Shown: positions 33,666 through 41,755 of the stretch, piece after piece
How positions within the stretch are numbered: position 1 is the stretch's first letter
Layout: each line of letters starts with the position of its first letter
DNA from: Neoakkermansia glycaniphila
Lineage (GTDB): Bacteria > Verrucomicrobiota > Verrucomicrobiia > Verrucomicrobiales > Akkermansiaceae
Direction: 5' to 3'
Assembly (NCBI RefSeq): GCF_001683795.1
Contig: NZ_LIGX01000040.1
Coordinates: 1 to 64,000 of the forward strand
Length of the DNA: 64,000 nt
Position numbers and translations under genes: made by a program
The notes under the pieces: generated by a model
What the model was told of the DNA's origin: nothing
The model's input: the letters and a program-made list of their open reading frames with translations, nothing else
Databases searched by the model: none

Positions 33666-33864
33666 CCGGTTGCTTCGCCTCCTTCACGGTAGCCGCCAGT
33701 CCGTTAGGCGTCACGTCGGCATGCCTGTCGGCAGCCTCCGCCACCATCAGCTCGAAAGCATCCTTCGGCGTAATGTGGAGTTCATTGCTGATTTCCATCA
33801 CCCGCGCCATTGTGCGGGGGCTCAAGCTCAACCAGTCGATCTTTGCGCGTTTCGTTGCTTGCAT
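33661..33864 (-). CDS. Small early regulator (Cro-position)
   Basis: 67 aa from the ATG at 33864. KIDWLSLSPRTMARVMEISNELHITPKDAFELMVAEAADRH is a compact helical domain like ribbon-helix-helix or Cro-type proteins. It diverges from the repressor-like gene at 33968 across an operator region, the usual place of cro. A TTGACG box lies upstream at 33902-33897. Confidence 0.6.
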   Translation of the reverse strand: MQATKRAKIDWLSLSPRTMARVMEISNELHITPKDAFELMVAEAADRHADVTPNGLAATVKEAKQPA

Positions 33865-33874
33865 GAAAATATAA

Positions 33875-33958
33875 TTATCAGTTTTACTTATACGCGTCAA
33901 CACAAAATATCATTTTTCCTTATAATTATATTATTTACTTTATCAGCAAACCTGATAA
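33875..33958. promoter_or_regulatory. Divergent promoter/operator of the lysogeny switch
   Basis: TTATCAG occurs at 33875-33881, and as a perfect 7-bp inverted repeat (TTATCAG-caaac-CTGATAA) at 33940-33958, ten bases before the repressor-like ATG. The minus strand has TTGACG (33902-33897) followed by GATAAT/TAATTA for the small regulator; the plus strand has TATAAT at 33921-33926. A further CTGATAA is at 34637-34643. Confidence 0.65.
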
Positions 33959-33967
33959 ATTTCTTGC

Positions 33968-34471
33968 ATGCCCACAAAAGAAGATATCGACAATTGGTTA
34001 AAAGCTATTGGAAAGAACCGCAAATGGTTGGCTGAAAAATGTCTGGTGCAACCGGGGCAATGTTACAATTGGTTTGCAGTAAATGGGAAAATTCCAAAAA
34101 AGAAATTACTACTCATCAAATCTTGGATGGAGGAACAGACCCAAGAGGTTGTATGCATTGATCTTCCCGATCTTGATTCGCGCGGGAAAATGGAACTTCG
34201 GCTGGACTATGAAACCCAGCTCAAGGTGGAAAAGGAAGCCCTGCGCCTCGGCATGGAACTCTCCGCTTACTGCACCGAAGCAGTAGAATGGTGCTGCTCC
34301 CAGCCGGACATCGGCGCGCGCCTCGCCGCCCGCCTCGCCGCCAAACGGGCCGCCATGCCCGCGCCGGATACCGTACCCGACATCCCCACCACCTTCATCG
34401 GCACGGGAACGCACGTCCAGCAACTGGCTCCGCAGCCGGATTCCTCCCAGAATAAACCGTCTCTCTCCTGA
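33968..34471 (+). CDS. Repressor-like helix-turn-helix protein
   Basis: 167 aa. The N-terminal domain (DIDNWLKAIGKNRKWLAEKCLVQPGQCYNWFAVNGKIPKKKLLLIKSWM, about 6-54) is a helix-turn-helix of repressor type with ISxxxxVNxW-like spacing. The middle (about 70-115, ELRLDYETQLKVEKEALRLGMELSAYCTEAVEW) is ribbon-helix-helix-like. The tail is disordered. No LexA/CI-type Ser-Lys peptidase is present. Position, divergence and operators suggest the lysogeny repressor; this is inference. Confidence 0.68.
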   Translation: MPTKEDIDNWLKAIGKNRKWLAEKCLVQPGQCYNWFAVNGKIPKKKLLLIKSWMEEQTQEVVCIDLPDLDSRGKMELRLDYETQLKVEKEALRLGMELSAYCTEAVEWCCSQPDIGARLAARLAAKRAAMPAPDTVPDIPTTFIGTGTHVQQLAPQPDSSQNKPSLS

Positions 34472-34721
34472 GGGCGACCATGCACGCTGCGCTCAACTAT
34501 TGCCGAGCGCACTGCCCCAAGGGGGAAACCGTTTCACTGTCGGAGTGGGGAGAATGAGTAAAAGTATCTATCATTTTATGGGCATAATGCACCATTTTCA
34601 AGCAGGAAAGAATCTTTTTCGCACATTCACTCAATACTGATAACAAATAAAATACAACAAAATAAAATAGAGGCATTTTAGACAAAAAACATTTTTTGAT
34701 AGAACTGCCTCAAAAGATCAC
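34472..34721. other. Gene-free stretch after the repressor
   Basis: AT-rich and without a credible gene. It holds one CTGATAA half-site (34637-34643) and a long-loop hairpin with GAGGCA/TGCCTC arms near 34670-34710. Confidence 0.5.
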
Positions 34722-34757
34722 AAAAAAAGCCCTGCGAACCCGCAGGGCTTTCTATTT
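34722..34757. terminator. Bidirectional Rho-independent terminator
   Basis: A perfect 11-bp stem (34726-34736 with 34741-34751) and 4-nt loop. On the minus strand it is followed by T7 and would end the membrane-protein gene; on the plus strand by CTATTTTA. Confidence 0.85.
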
Positions 34758-34778
34758 TACAGAAGAGATACTCCGTAT

Positions 34779-35945
34779 CTATTGTCCAGTATCTCTCCGA
34801 ATAATCTTCTCATCGAATCCTACAATGCGAACTTTCCCATACTGCTCAGGCGGATCAATGGCAAATACCCATTTGGCGACACCTTTCGCCTTTTTGTTTG
34901 TTTTGATGTTTGTATAGGAATATTCTACTTCGGCCACTAATGAATAGATACTGTGTGTAGATGGCGACTTACAACAATCCCATTTCAAAATGGCATACTT
35001 CCGCAGATGCCATTTATCCCAATTCTTGTAGGTGGACTGCAAAATTTCTTCTGGTGTTGCAGGGCCATCCTTCTTATAACAGTATTGCACATGTGGTGCA
35101 TATAATGGCCTCAATTCAAAAGAATTGCCTGCTTGCTCTGCTGCAACATACTTCTTCAACAAATCATGTAACATCCTGCGTTCGCTGGAAGTACATTCAA
35201 TACTATCATATTCCGTTTGTAAATGATTAAGAGCCGTTGAATCCTCGTCTACAGGCTTTGCAATAGGAACAGAGGAATCCTTTTCTTGCGAAGTGACGTT
35301 TTTGAACCATCCATATGTGAACCGTCCCAGGATATCCAACTTCGATGATAGTTCCTGCATTTGCGCCTCCAATCGGTCTTGTCGTTCTTTTATTTCCACC
35401 AGTGAATCCTGCTTCTGAGCAAATTGTGATCGCTTATGATCGGAAAAACGCTTCTTGAAAAATTGGTACCATTCCTCATCCGACGTAGAAGATGGCAATC
35501 CCATATCGTCCGCCATCTTTTTATAACCATCGTTTCCTCCACCATAAATAAGATCGTTTACCATGCGCACCGCCCGCATGTGTCGCGATTCTTCGGAACT
35601 GAGATCCCAGTCTTCAAGCCATATCTTACCATACAGTATTTCAGCCTTCCTCCGGGCAATCCCATTTTCTTTTAAATCTTCAAAAAGAACCTCGCAATCA
35701 TCTATTGAATGAATGGATTTCATGCTTTCTAACGTCATCTCCAAATGATCAACACGCGATTTCCATTGTTGAACATCTTGGGAAATTCCATTTAAGCGTT
35801 CTTCACGTTGATTCTTAATCTGATGATCCTCACAATATAAAAAACTCAAGATTGCGAGCCAAATGATTATCAATACAATAATTATTGTATTGATATAGTG
35901 TGAAAATCCTGTCTTTTTTAGAGAATCCCTTATCATATCATTCAT
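34779..35945 (-). CDS. Membrane-anchored cargo protein sharing a domain with the giant ejection protein
   Basis: 388 aa. One N-terminal membrane segment (about 19-37, YINTIIIVLIIIWLAILSFL), then a coiled coil (50-80). Residues about 84-190 match residues 93-195 of the 2634-aa virion protein: EVLF-D-KE, LSSEESRH, IYGGGNDGYKKMADDMGLP, SDEEWY. A second coiled coil follows, then a C-terminal NTF2-like domain (about 245-388, LRPLYAPHVQYCYKKDGPATPEEILQSTYKNWDKW). It has its own terminator and a TATAAT box (35963-35958) close to the ATG. It lies between repressor and hxs genes, where lysogenic conversion genes sit. I infer superinfection exclusion. Confidence 0.75.
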   Translation of the reverse strand: MNDMIRDSLKKTGFSHYINTIIIVLIIIWLAILSFLYCEDHQIKNQREERLNGISQDVQQWKSRVDHLEMTLESMKSIHSIDDCEVLFEDLKENGIARRKAEILYGKIWLEDWDLSSEESRHMRAVRMVNDLIYGGGNDGYKKMADDMGLPSSTSDEEWYQFFKKRFSDHKRSQFAQKQDSLVEIKERQDRLEAQMQELSSKLDILGRFTYGWFKNVTSQEKDSSVPIAKPVDEDSTALNHLQTEYDSIECTSSERRMLHDLLKKYVAAEQAGNSFELRPLYAPHVQYCYKKDGPATPEEILQSTYKNWDKWHLRKYAILKWDCCKSPSTHSIYSLVAEVEYSYTNIKTNKKAKGVAKWVFAIDPPEQYGKVRIVGFDEKIIRRDTGQ

Positions 35946-36028
35946 ACTTATGAATCTATTATATCATTAACATTAACAAAATAAAATATAAAATATACTA
36001 CTAATTAAATTTAGTTAGAAAAATAACA

Positions 36029-36057
36029 TTGATTCTATCTTCCTTGCAAGGCATAAT
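36029..36057 (+). promoter_or_regulatory. Promoter of the hxs operon
   Basis: TTGATT (36029-36034), 17-nt spacer, CATAAT (36052-36057). The predicted start near 36064 leaves a 15-nt leader before hxsD; no Shine-Dalgarno sequence is seen. Confidence 0.65.
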
Positions 36058-36078
36058 CCAAACATCTTCATTACGTTT

Positions 36079-36399
36079 ATGTCTGAACCTCTTAAAATAA
36101 TTCTTGACGGCAAGATATATGAAAAAGAAGCAATTTTTGCAGCATGTCGGGAATTGTCTCCTTTTGCCAGCATCAATATACTTTCACCGAATACTTCTGA
36201 CATTGTAGTAGAAGTAACACCCCTTGCTGTTGAATCAAGCGATCCGCAGGATTTCGAGCAAAAATTGAGAACCCTCCTCATTGATAGCCAGATCCGGCTT
36301 GATTTGAACAAACAATTCGGCGTCATACGCGATATTATCGTAAAACAAGCCTTTGCTCCGATTGCCAATCTTGATGAAGAACTCAAAAAGATACAATGA
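36079..36399 (+). CDS. hxsD: His-Xaa-Ser system protein HxsD
   Basis: 106-aa small partner of the radical SAM maturases in His-Xaa-Ser (Hxs) systems. The family signature region, usually LLNDYxLRE followed by a conserved helix, is seen here as TLLIDSQIRLDL (65-76) and FGVIRDIIVKQAFAP (80-94). Length fits the family. It overlaps hxsB by ATGA, so the two are made together. Probable role: scaffold or precursor-recognition subunit; the exact function is not established to my knowledge. Confidence 0.85.
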   Translation: MSEPLKIILDGKIYEKEAIFAACRELSPFASINILSPNTSDIVVEVTPLAVESSDPQDFEQKLRTLLIDSQIRLDLNKQFGVIRDIIVKQAFAPIANLDEELKKIQ

Positions 36400-37808
36400 A
36401 CTACCAATTACTGCCTTTTGAATATCGCCGCATTGGGCATCGTATTCTCCTAGTCAACGAATGTGGAGACTATACATGGCTTCTGCCACAACACTTCGAT
36501 GATATCAGGCATGGTATTTTCGATGCGCTGCCTGATAACTTATTGCATGAACTGGAAAGTCGGCACTTTATTTCCAAACCGGAACATTTGGGAACGGCTA
36601 TTGAGTTAAGTGCAGCCAAATATCGCACACGCAAAGCTTTCTTACGTGATTTCACCGTGCTGCATATGATGGTAATCACATTGAAATGCAATCATAAATG
36701 TGAATACTGCCAAGTTTCTAGCGAAGAAGAAGATGCCTATAAATACGATATGTCTCCGGAAGTGGCGATGAAGATCATCGATCTTATTTTCAAAGCTCCA
36801 AACAAGCATCTTAAAATAGAATTTCAGGGAGGAGAACCTCTTCTAAATTGGGAAACATTAACAACGGCTGTTCTTTATGCGAAAAAGATCAATGAACAGG
36901 CAAAAAAAGATTTATCTTTCGTTGTGTGCACAAATATCTTCGCTCTGAATGATGAACATTTGGCTTTTTTCAAAGAGCATGATATCTATATCTCGACATC
37001 ATTGGATGGTCCGCGTGATCTCCATGATTGCCACCGCCTCATGCGCACCAGTACCAGTAGCTACGATAAATTCGTGAAAAGCTTGCAGCATGCGCGGGAG
37101 ATTCTTGGACATGATAAGGTTGCAGCTCTGATGACCGCGAGCAGTGATTCTCTTGACCGCATTGAAGAAATCATCGACGAATATATCAAGCTTGGATTCA
37201 CAGGAATATTCTTCCGCTGTCTAAACCCATATGGCGATGCCTATAAAAATAAACTCTTCTATACGCCGGATCGCTTTATTGAGATGTATAAGAAGGGGCT
37301 CGAATACATCGTGGAAATCAATAAACGAGGACAAAAATTTATTGAATTCTATACAGAACTTTTAACTCGCCGTATTCTCACTCCGTTCTCCACGGGTTTT
37401 GTGGACCTGCAATCTCCATCGGGCGCAGGAATTAGCGGAGTAATCTATGATTACAATGGCGATGTTTATCCCGCTGATGAAGGGCGCATGCTTGCTCGCA
37501 TGAACAACACCCACTTCCGCATGGGGAATGTATTTACCAACACATATCAGGAAATCTTTGAGAGTGATATTCTCAAAGAGATTGTATCCTCAAGTTGTAT
37601 TGAATGTATGCCCGGGTGTTCAGAATGTGCATTCAGGACGTACTGCGGGGTTGATGTATTCAGAAATTATCTTGAAACAGGCAACATATCAAATGCCCGA
37701 CCCAATAGCTTTTTCTGCCAAAAACAAAAAGGTATTTTCGAGCATATTTTCTCTCGGCTGGAAGACCATGATTTCTCGGATATTGTTCATTCTTGGATCG
37801 TTAAATAG
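36396..37808 (+). CDS. hxsB: His-Xaa-Ser radical SAM maturase HxsB
   Basis: 470-aa radical SAM enzyme that should modify the HxS repeats of HxsA. The 4Fe-4S motif is C98-x3-C102-x2-C105 (LKCNHKCEYCQ), followed by the glycine-rich AdoMet segment EFQGGEPLLNW (about 145-155). A C-terminal Cys-rich SPASM-type region (about 400-450: SCIECMPGCSEC, TYCGVD, FFCQKQ) would bind auxiliary clusters. About 90 N-terminal residues may form a precursor-binding part. ATGA-coupled to hxsD and 11 bp before hxsC. Confidence 0.92.
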   Translation: MNYQLLPFEYRRIGHRILLVNECGDYTWLLPQHFDDIRHGIFDALPDNLLHELESRHFISKPEHLGTAIELSAAKYRTRKAFLRDFTVLHMMVITLKCNHKCEYCQVSSEEEDAYKYDMSPEVAMKIIDLIFKAPNKHLKIEFQGGEPLLNWETLTTAVLYAKKINEQAKKDLSFVVCTNIFALNDEHLAFFKEHDIYISTSLDGPRDLHDCHRLMRTSTSSYDKFVKSLQHAREILGHDKVAALMTASSDSLDRIEEIIDEYIKLGFTGIFFRCLNPYGDAYKNKLFYTPDRFIEMYKKGLEYIVEINKRGQKFIEFYTELLTRRILTPFSTGFVDLQSPSGAGISGVIYDYNGDVYPADEGRMLARMNNTHFRMGNVFTNTYQEIFESDILKEIVSSSCIECMPGCSECAFRTYCGVDVFRNYLETGNISNARPNSFFCQKQKGIFEHIFSRLEDHDFSDIVHSWIVK

Positions 37809-37819
37809 AAACTGAATCG

Positions 37820-38905
37820 ATGCGAAACATTCAATTACAAATAGTCAGTTCTCGATTACATCCTGATGGAGAAACGTTGCGCGTATCCAAACGTAAAACA
37901 TATCGCGACCGGAAAAATACACTACTACTTTCGGATACGGTGAGGAAAGCATTCTTGTATCCAGCCATTGCAAAAAATACAGATTGTTTGAATGAAGGTG
38001 ATATCGTCGTTGTAAAGCCGGATGGATCCTGTTATCTGGTGTGGAAACAGGATTCCATTCATAATTCCCTCTTTACCACGGATGCTTGTAATGTTCGATG
38101 CATTATGTGTCCTCAGCCCCCTAAAAAGGATGACCCATCAGTGCATCAAAGAAATTTGAGAATCCTCGAACTTCTCAAAGAAAATCCGCAAGTCATTTGC
38201 ATTTCAGGAGGTGAGCCAACATTATTTCCTGAACGCATCCTTCAATATTTTCAACTCATCAATGAAAAGTTCCCATCTTGCCAGGTAGATATCCTGACCA
38301 ATGCCGTAGCCTTGTCCAATTTTGACAGGGCCAAGCAGTTGGCATTAGCAGCTCCTTTGAATACAACATTTTGTGTTTCCCTGCATTCCGATGTGGCTGA
38401 TTTACAGGAAGCAATCAATGGCCTGAAAGGAGGGTTCGCTAAAACAATTAAAGGTATAGGCAATCTGGGAAAACTTCGACAACATATAGAAATACGTCCG
38501 GTAATTACGCAAAAGAATCATCATTATTTGAAAGATTTTGCGCGATTCATCTATCGTAATTTTCCATTTGTCGACCATGTAGCATTCATGGGACAGGAAA
38601 TTATAGGTCATGCCCAAAAGAATTATGAGCAAATATGGGTTGATCCTGTTGAATACATCGATCGTTTGTGCCATGCCGTCAAAATTGTTGACGATATGGG
38701 GATGAATGTTTCCATTTACAATATCCCCCTTTGTCTTTTACCAGAACCTTATCGGCACTTTGCGACAAGGTCAATCTCGGACTGGAAACAGGGATACGTG
38801 GCTGCCTGCGAATCCTGTACCAAAAGAGATGAATGCTGTGGAGTATTCTTGACGAGCGGTTCATACCTGACTCAAGGCATTACTCCCATTACACTGGCTC
38901 CATAA
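37820..38905 (+). CDS. hxsC: His-Xaa-Ser radical SAM maturase HxsC
   Basis: 361-aa second radical SAM enzyme of the Hxs pair. The cluster motif is C90-x3-C94-x2-C97 (TTDACNVRCIMCPQP), with CISGGEPTLFPERIL (about 130-144) as the GGEP segment. The C-terminus has four Cys (ACESCTKRDECCG) but no full SPASM domain. HxsB and HxsC always occur together in these systems and are thought to act jointly. Base composition matches hxsB and hxsD and is more AT-rich than the phage structural genes. Confidence 0.92.
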   Translation: MRNIQLQIVSSRLHPDGETLRVSKRKTYRDRKNTLLLSDTVRKAFLYPAIAKNTDCLNEGDIVVVKPDGSCYLVWKQDSIHNSLFTTDACNVRCIMCPQPPKKDDPSVHQRNLRILELLKENPQVICISGGEPTLFPERILQYFQLINEKFPSCQVDILTNAVALSNFDRAKQLALAAPLNTTFCVSLHSDVADLQEAINGLKGGFAKTIKGIGNLGKLRQHIEIRPVITQKNHHYLKDFARFIYRNFPFVDHVAFMGQEIIGHAQKNYEQIWVDPVEYIDRLCHAVKIVDDMGMNVSIYNIPLCLLPEPYRHFATRSISDWKQGYVAACESCTKRDECCGVFLTSGSYLTQGITPITLAP

Positions 38906-38929
38906 CGAGCCACAACACAATAAAGAACC

Positions 38930-39193
38930 ATGAAATTCGCATCCATATTGACATCCGTTTTGGGTCTTCTGTCATTGACAGGAGGAGCTAAAGCGGAAAC
39001 TGATGTGAGCATTCGTTCTGAATTGGAAGCGCGCAATGAACAAATCGCCAATACACAGGAAACTTCTCCTTTGTATTTCGACCAGGCCATTGTGGATAAG
39101 GATATGCCTCGAGAGATGGCGCATTCTTCTCACCGCTCCCACAGTTCGCACAGCTCTCATAGTTCGCACAGTTCTCATCGTTCAAGTTACTAA
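38930..39193 (+). CDS. hxsA: Secreted His-Xaa-Ser repeat precursor HxsA
   Basis: 87-aa precursor. A signal peptide (1-22, ending GGAKA) predicts export. A short charged leader region (23-63) is followed by seven consecutive HxS triplets from H65 to S85 (HSS, HRS, HSS x4, HRS) and then Ser-Tyr. His residues are at 65, 68, 71, 74, 77, 80 and 83. This is the substrate expected for HxsB/HxsC. It is the last gene of the operon, 24 bp after hxsC, and a strong terminator follows. Family precursors are often longer, so this is a short version. Confidence 0.9.
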   Translation: MKFASILTSVLGLLSLTGGAKAETDVSIRSELEARNEQIANTQETSPLYFDQAIVDKDMPREMAHSSHRSHSSHSSHSSHSSHRSSY

Positions 39194-39212
39194 CTTGCAC
39201 AATAAGAACTTC

Positions 39213-39250
39213 AAGAGCTATTGTTCACATAGTGAGCAATAGCTCTTTTA
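39213..39250. terminator. Bidirectional terminator between hxsA and the large terminase
   Basis: Arms 39213-39228 and 39232-39247 form a 16-bp stem with one mismatch and a 3-nt loop, followed by TTTTAT on the plus strand. It ends the hxs operon and faces the convergent terminase gene. Confidence 0.88.
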
Positions 39251-39261
39251 TAAATATTCTT

Positions 39262-40833
39262 TTACCACCTCCGCGTCGCCGCAGGCTTCACCCTGCCCTC
39301 CGTATGCACATTGAGCAGCCCCAGCTTCCACGCATCGGCGAAGTACCCGGCGGCATCCGCCGTATGGCTCGTCTCGTCGTGCAGCGGCGCCTCCCGTATC
39401 TCGCCGCCGGCCGCCGTCTCCTTCGTGCGGTATGCCTCCAGCATCGCAAGCGGCGTCATCTTCACCTCGCCGTTCATATCCTCCTCCTCCACGTCCAGCC
39501 GGGCGTGGAAGCGGCACTGCGGCAGCAGCGCGCGCATATTCCCGATCGTCAGCCACTTGTCCCGCGTCCTCGGCACCACCGTCAGATTCCGCAGCCCGCA
39601 CTCCTCCAGCAGCGCGGTATAGTTCTGCACCGTCCCCCGGATCACCGCGGCCGCATCGTGCGGCAGCAGGTGTGAAGCCACCTTCCGCCCGTACTGAGCT
39701 TCCCACCCGCGCACCACGTCCGCATAATGCGCGGCGTACTGCATATTCGCCTGGTAGTGGTCAACGAACAGCGGACCGGCCGCCGTCATCTGCACCAGCC
39801 AGATCGCCGTATGGTCGCTGGACCCGATGTCCCAGGCCGTGTACAGCGGCGCGAAAGGATCAAGCGGCCACTCCGCCACCCCGCCGCGCGCCCGCAGAGC
39901 GGCAATCTGCGTCCCGTAAATCGCCCCCTCCACAATCGCCTGGTAAGCCTCCCCCGGAGTTGAGGGGAACTCCTTCAGCATCGCGAAGCCCTGCTGCTCC
40001 TGCTTGCGATCGTACCAGAGCATCTGTCCGTGCGTGAACGTCCGGCCCAGCTCGCGGGAAAGCTCGTCGAAATACCGCACGATCTCCGGCCGCACCTTGA
40101 TGTGCGGGTAATCCAGCTTGTATTCCCGCATCAGAAACCACGGGTAGAAATGGAACTGGAAATCGATCTCCGTCAGCTCCTGCCCCACCCTCTTCATCGC
40201 CGCGCGCAGCTTCTGGTAGTGCAGCCCCGTACGCCCGCCCTCGTGCGTACTCTCGATATTGATAATCTGCCCCGGCTCGATCGTATTCAGGGCGCCGGAA
40301 TTGATTTCCGCAGCCTTCGCCGGGGAAAAAGCCGCCGTCTTCCCCAGCTCGGAAACATGCAGCCGCTGCAACGTCCCGCCGCGCAGCGACACCCCGCAAT
40401 AAATCTCAGAACCGTTGCTGAACTTGATCTCGGACGCGCTCGCCTTCATCGCCACCTGCTTCTTCAGCCACGCCCCGAACTTCCATGTATCAGGATGCAC
40501 CTTCGGATCGTCCAGGTACTCGTAAGCCCGCTTCACGATTTGCAGCTTTTTCTTCGCATCATCCTCCGTATTGTCGATAATCCCGGCAATCGTCCCCGGC
40601 CGGAACAGCAGAGCATCCAGATTATCAATCGAAATCAGCGTCGAAAACCCCATCTGCCGCGCCTTCAGAATATGGTTGCAGTACCACATCCGGTTGTAGT
40701 ACATCCGCTGCGCCTCATTCGGCTTGAACTTGCACACCGGGCCGGACTTCGGCTTGATCGCGTAAATATTCTGCAACCGCCATGCCTGAGAAGCGAACGG
40801 AGAACCGGACAAAGCTGAAAGAATATCGCTCAT
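39262..40833 (-). CDS. terL: Terminase large subunit
   Basis: 523-aa packaging motor. ATPase part: Walker A-like KARQMGFST (57-65), motif LHVSELGKT with the Walker B region and catalytic Glu (about 182-190), and NIESTHEGG coupling motif. Nuclease part: first catalytic Asp in YTAWDIGSSDHTAIW (about 330-345). The length is right for the family. It is the last gene of the capsid-tail unit and overlaps the gp14-like gene by ATGA. It is about 15 kb from the small-subunit candidate. Confidence 0.9.
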   Translation of the reverse strand: MSDILSALSGSPFASQAWRLQNIYAIKPKSGPVCKFKPNEAQRMYYNRMWYCNHILKARQMGFSTLISIDNLDALLFRPGTIAGIIDNTEDDAKKKLQIVKRAYEYLDDPKVHPDTWKFGAWLKKQVAMKASASEIKFSNGSEIYCGVSLRGGTLQRLHVSELGKTAAFSPAKAAEINSGALNTIEPGQIINIESTHEGGRTGLHYQKLRAAMKRVGQELTEIDFQFHFYPWFLMREYKLDYPHIKVRPEIVRYFDELSRELGRTFTHGQMLWYDRKQEQQGFAMLKEFPSTPGEAYQAIVEGAIYGTQIAALRARGGVAEWPLDPFAPLYTAWDIGSSDHTAIWLVQMTAAGPLFVDHYQANMQYAAHYADVVRGWEAQYGRKVASHLLPHDAAAVIRGTVQNYTALLEECGLRNLTVVPRTRDKWLTIGNMRALLPQCRFHARLDVEEEDMNGEVKMTPLAMLEAYRTKETAAGGEIREAPLHDETSHTADAAGYFADAWKLGLLNVHTEGRVKPAATRRW

Positions 40834-41360
40834 AAGCCGGGAGTCTGAATACCGGGAAGAAGCTTGCTGTACGCATTCTGCCGCTCGGAATAGGCATGCC
40901 AGTTGCTCGCGATGGATCCCAGCGACGCCGCGCCGGAAAGCAACGTACCCGTCGCCGCCTGCCGGTACCCGCTTGCCGCCTGCCGCGCCTGGTACTGCCC
41001 TATCTCCGCCTGCCGCAGCACCGCCGCCGCATCGTTCGCCGCCCGCTTCATCAGATCCTCCACCTGCGTATCGAACTCCCGCGCCGCATCGCGCTCCACA
41101 ATCTCCGGCGTACCCTCCATCACGGCGCCACCCGCAGCCGTACGGGCGCGCAGCGCCCCCATGTAGCGATCCTCCGCCAGCGCGGACCGCCGCGCATTCT
41201 CGCGCGCATCCCGGAAAATGGAATCGGCCGTACTCGCCGCCTGCCCGCTATTGTAATCCGCGAAATACTGCTCGGCCTGCGCCTGCTGCCGCTGCGCCTG
41301 GTACTGCATGGCCGTACTGCCTGCGGAAGCAGCCCCGCTCATAATGGATAAGCCTGTCAT
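40830..41360 (-). CDS. T7 gp14-like internal core/ejection protein
   Basis: 176 aa from the ATG at 41360, which overlaps the GNAT-like gene by ATGA; a longer frame above it is only overlap. The pattern fits T7 gp14-type inner core proteins: a short hydrophobic N-terminus (GLSIMSGAASAGSTAMQYQAQ), long Ala/Gln/Arg-rich helices, and the motif ALRARTAAGGAVMEGTPEIVERDAA. Such proteins form the first pore in the outer membrane during ejection. Confidence 0.78.
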   Translation of the reverse strand: MTGLSIMSGAASAGSTAMQYQAQRQQAQAEQYFADYNSGQAASTADSIFRDARENARRSALAEDRYMGALRARTAAGGAVMEGTPEIVERDAAREFDTQVEDLMKRAANDAAAVLRQAEIGQYQARQAASGYRQAATGTLLSGAASLGSIASNWHAYSERQNAYSKLLPGIQTPGL

Positions 41361-41755
41361 GGTTGCATCGAAATCGTAAAACCTTGTCGGGAGTGGAAGC
41401 CCATGCGCCCGGCCACCCGGCACAGGCGCGCATCCTCCACGGAAGAAAGAATCGTCGCGGCGCCCACCTCCCGGGCATACCCGCGCACGCACCGCAGCCC
41501 GAACCGCAGCGCCCCGGCCCGCACAGCCGCCGGAAGCGCCGGGTTCGTCGCCATCAGGTGCAGCCACATCAGGCACCCGCCCGCCGCCGTCGGGCAGGAA
41601 AACAGCCAACACACCGCCGCCGGTACCCCGTCCGCCACCGCACACACACCCACCGGAGACACCAGCTCCCCGCGCAGCCCCCCTTCCGGGAACCATGCGG
41701 CAAACTCCCGCCACCCGTCATTCGTCACCAGCTTCGCCTCGTACATCGTCTTCAT
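41357..41755 (-). CDS. GNAT-like acetyltransferase-fold protein
   Basis: 132 aa. VCAVADGVPAAVCWLFSCPTAAGGCLMWLHLMATNPALPAAVRAGALRFGLR and the end ILSSVEDARLCRVAGRMGFHSRQGFTI follow GNAT folds. Short-tailed phages often carry one between tail and core genes; its role in the particle is unclear. ATGA overlaps on both sides. Confidence 0.68.
   Translation of the reverse strand: MKTMYEAKLVTNDGWREFAAWFPEGGLRGELVSPVGVCAVADGVPAAVCWLFSCPTAAGGCLMWLHLMATNPALPAAVRAGALRFGLRCVRGYAREVGAATILSSVEDARLCRVAGRMGFHSRQGFTISMQP

Noticed and set aside
39110..39190. The Ser/His-rich end of hxsA as a mere low-complexity or CRISPR-like repeat
   Set aside because: The triplet period is in frame, lies at the end of a signal-peptide protein and follows two radical SAM genes of the matching family; no spacer structure is present.
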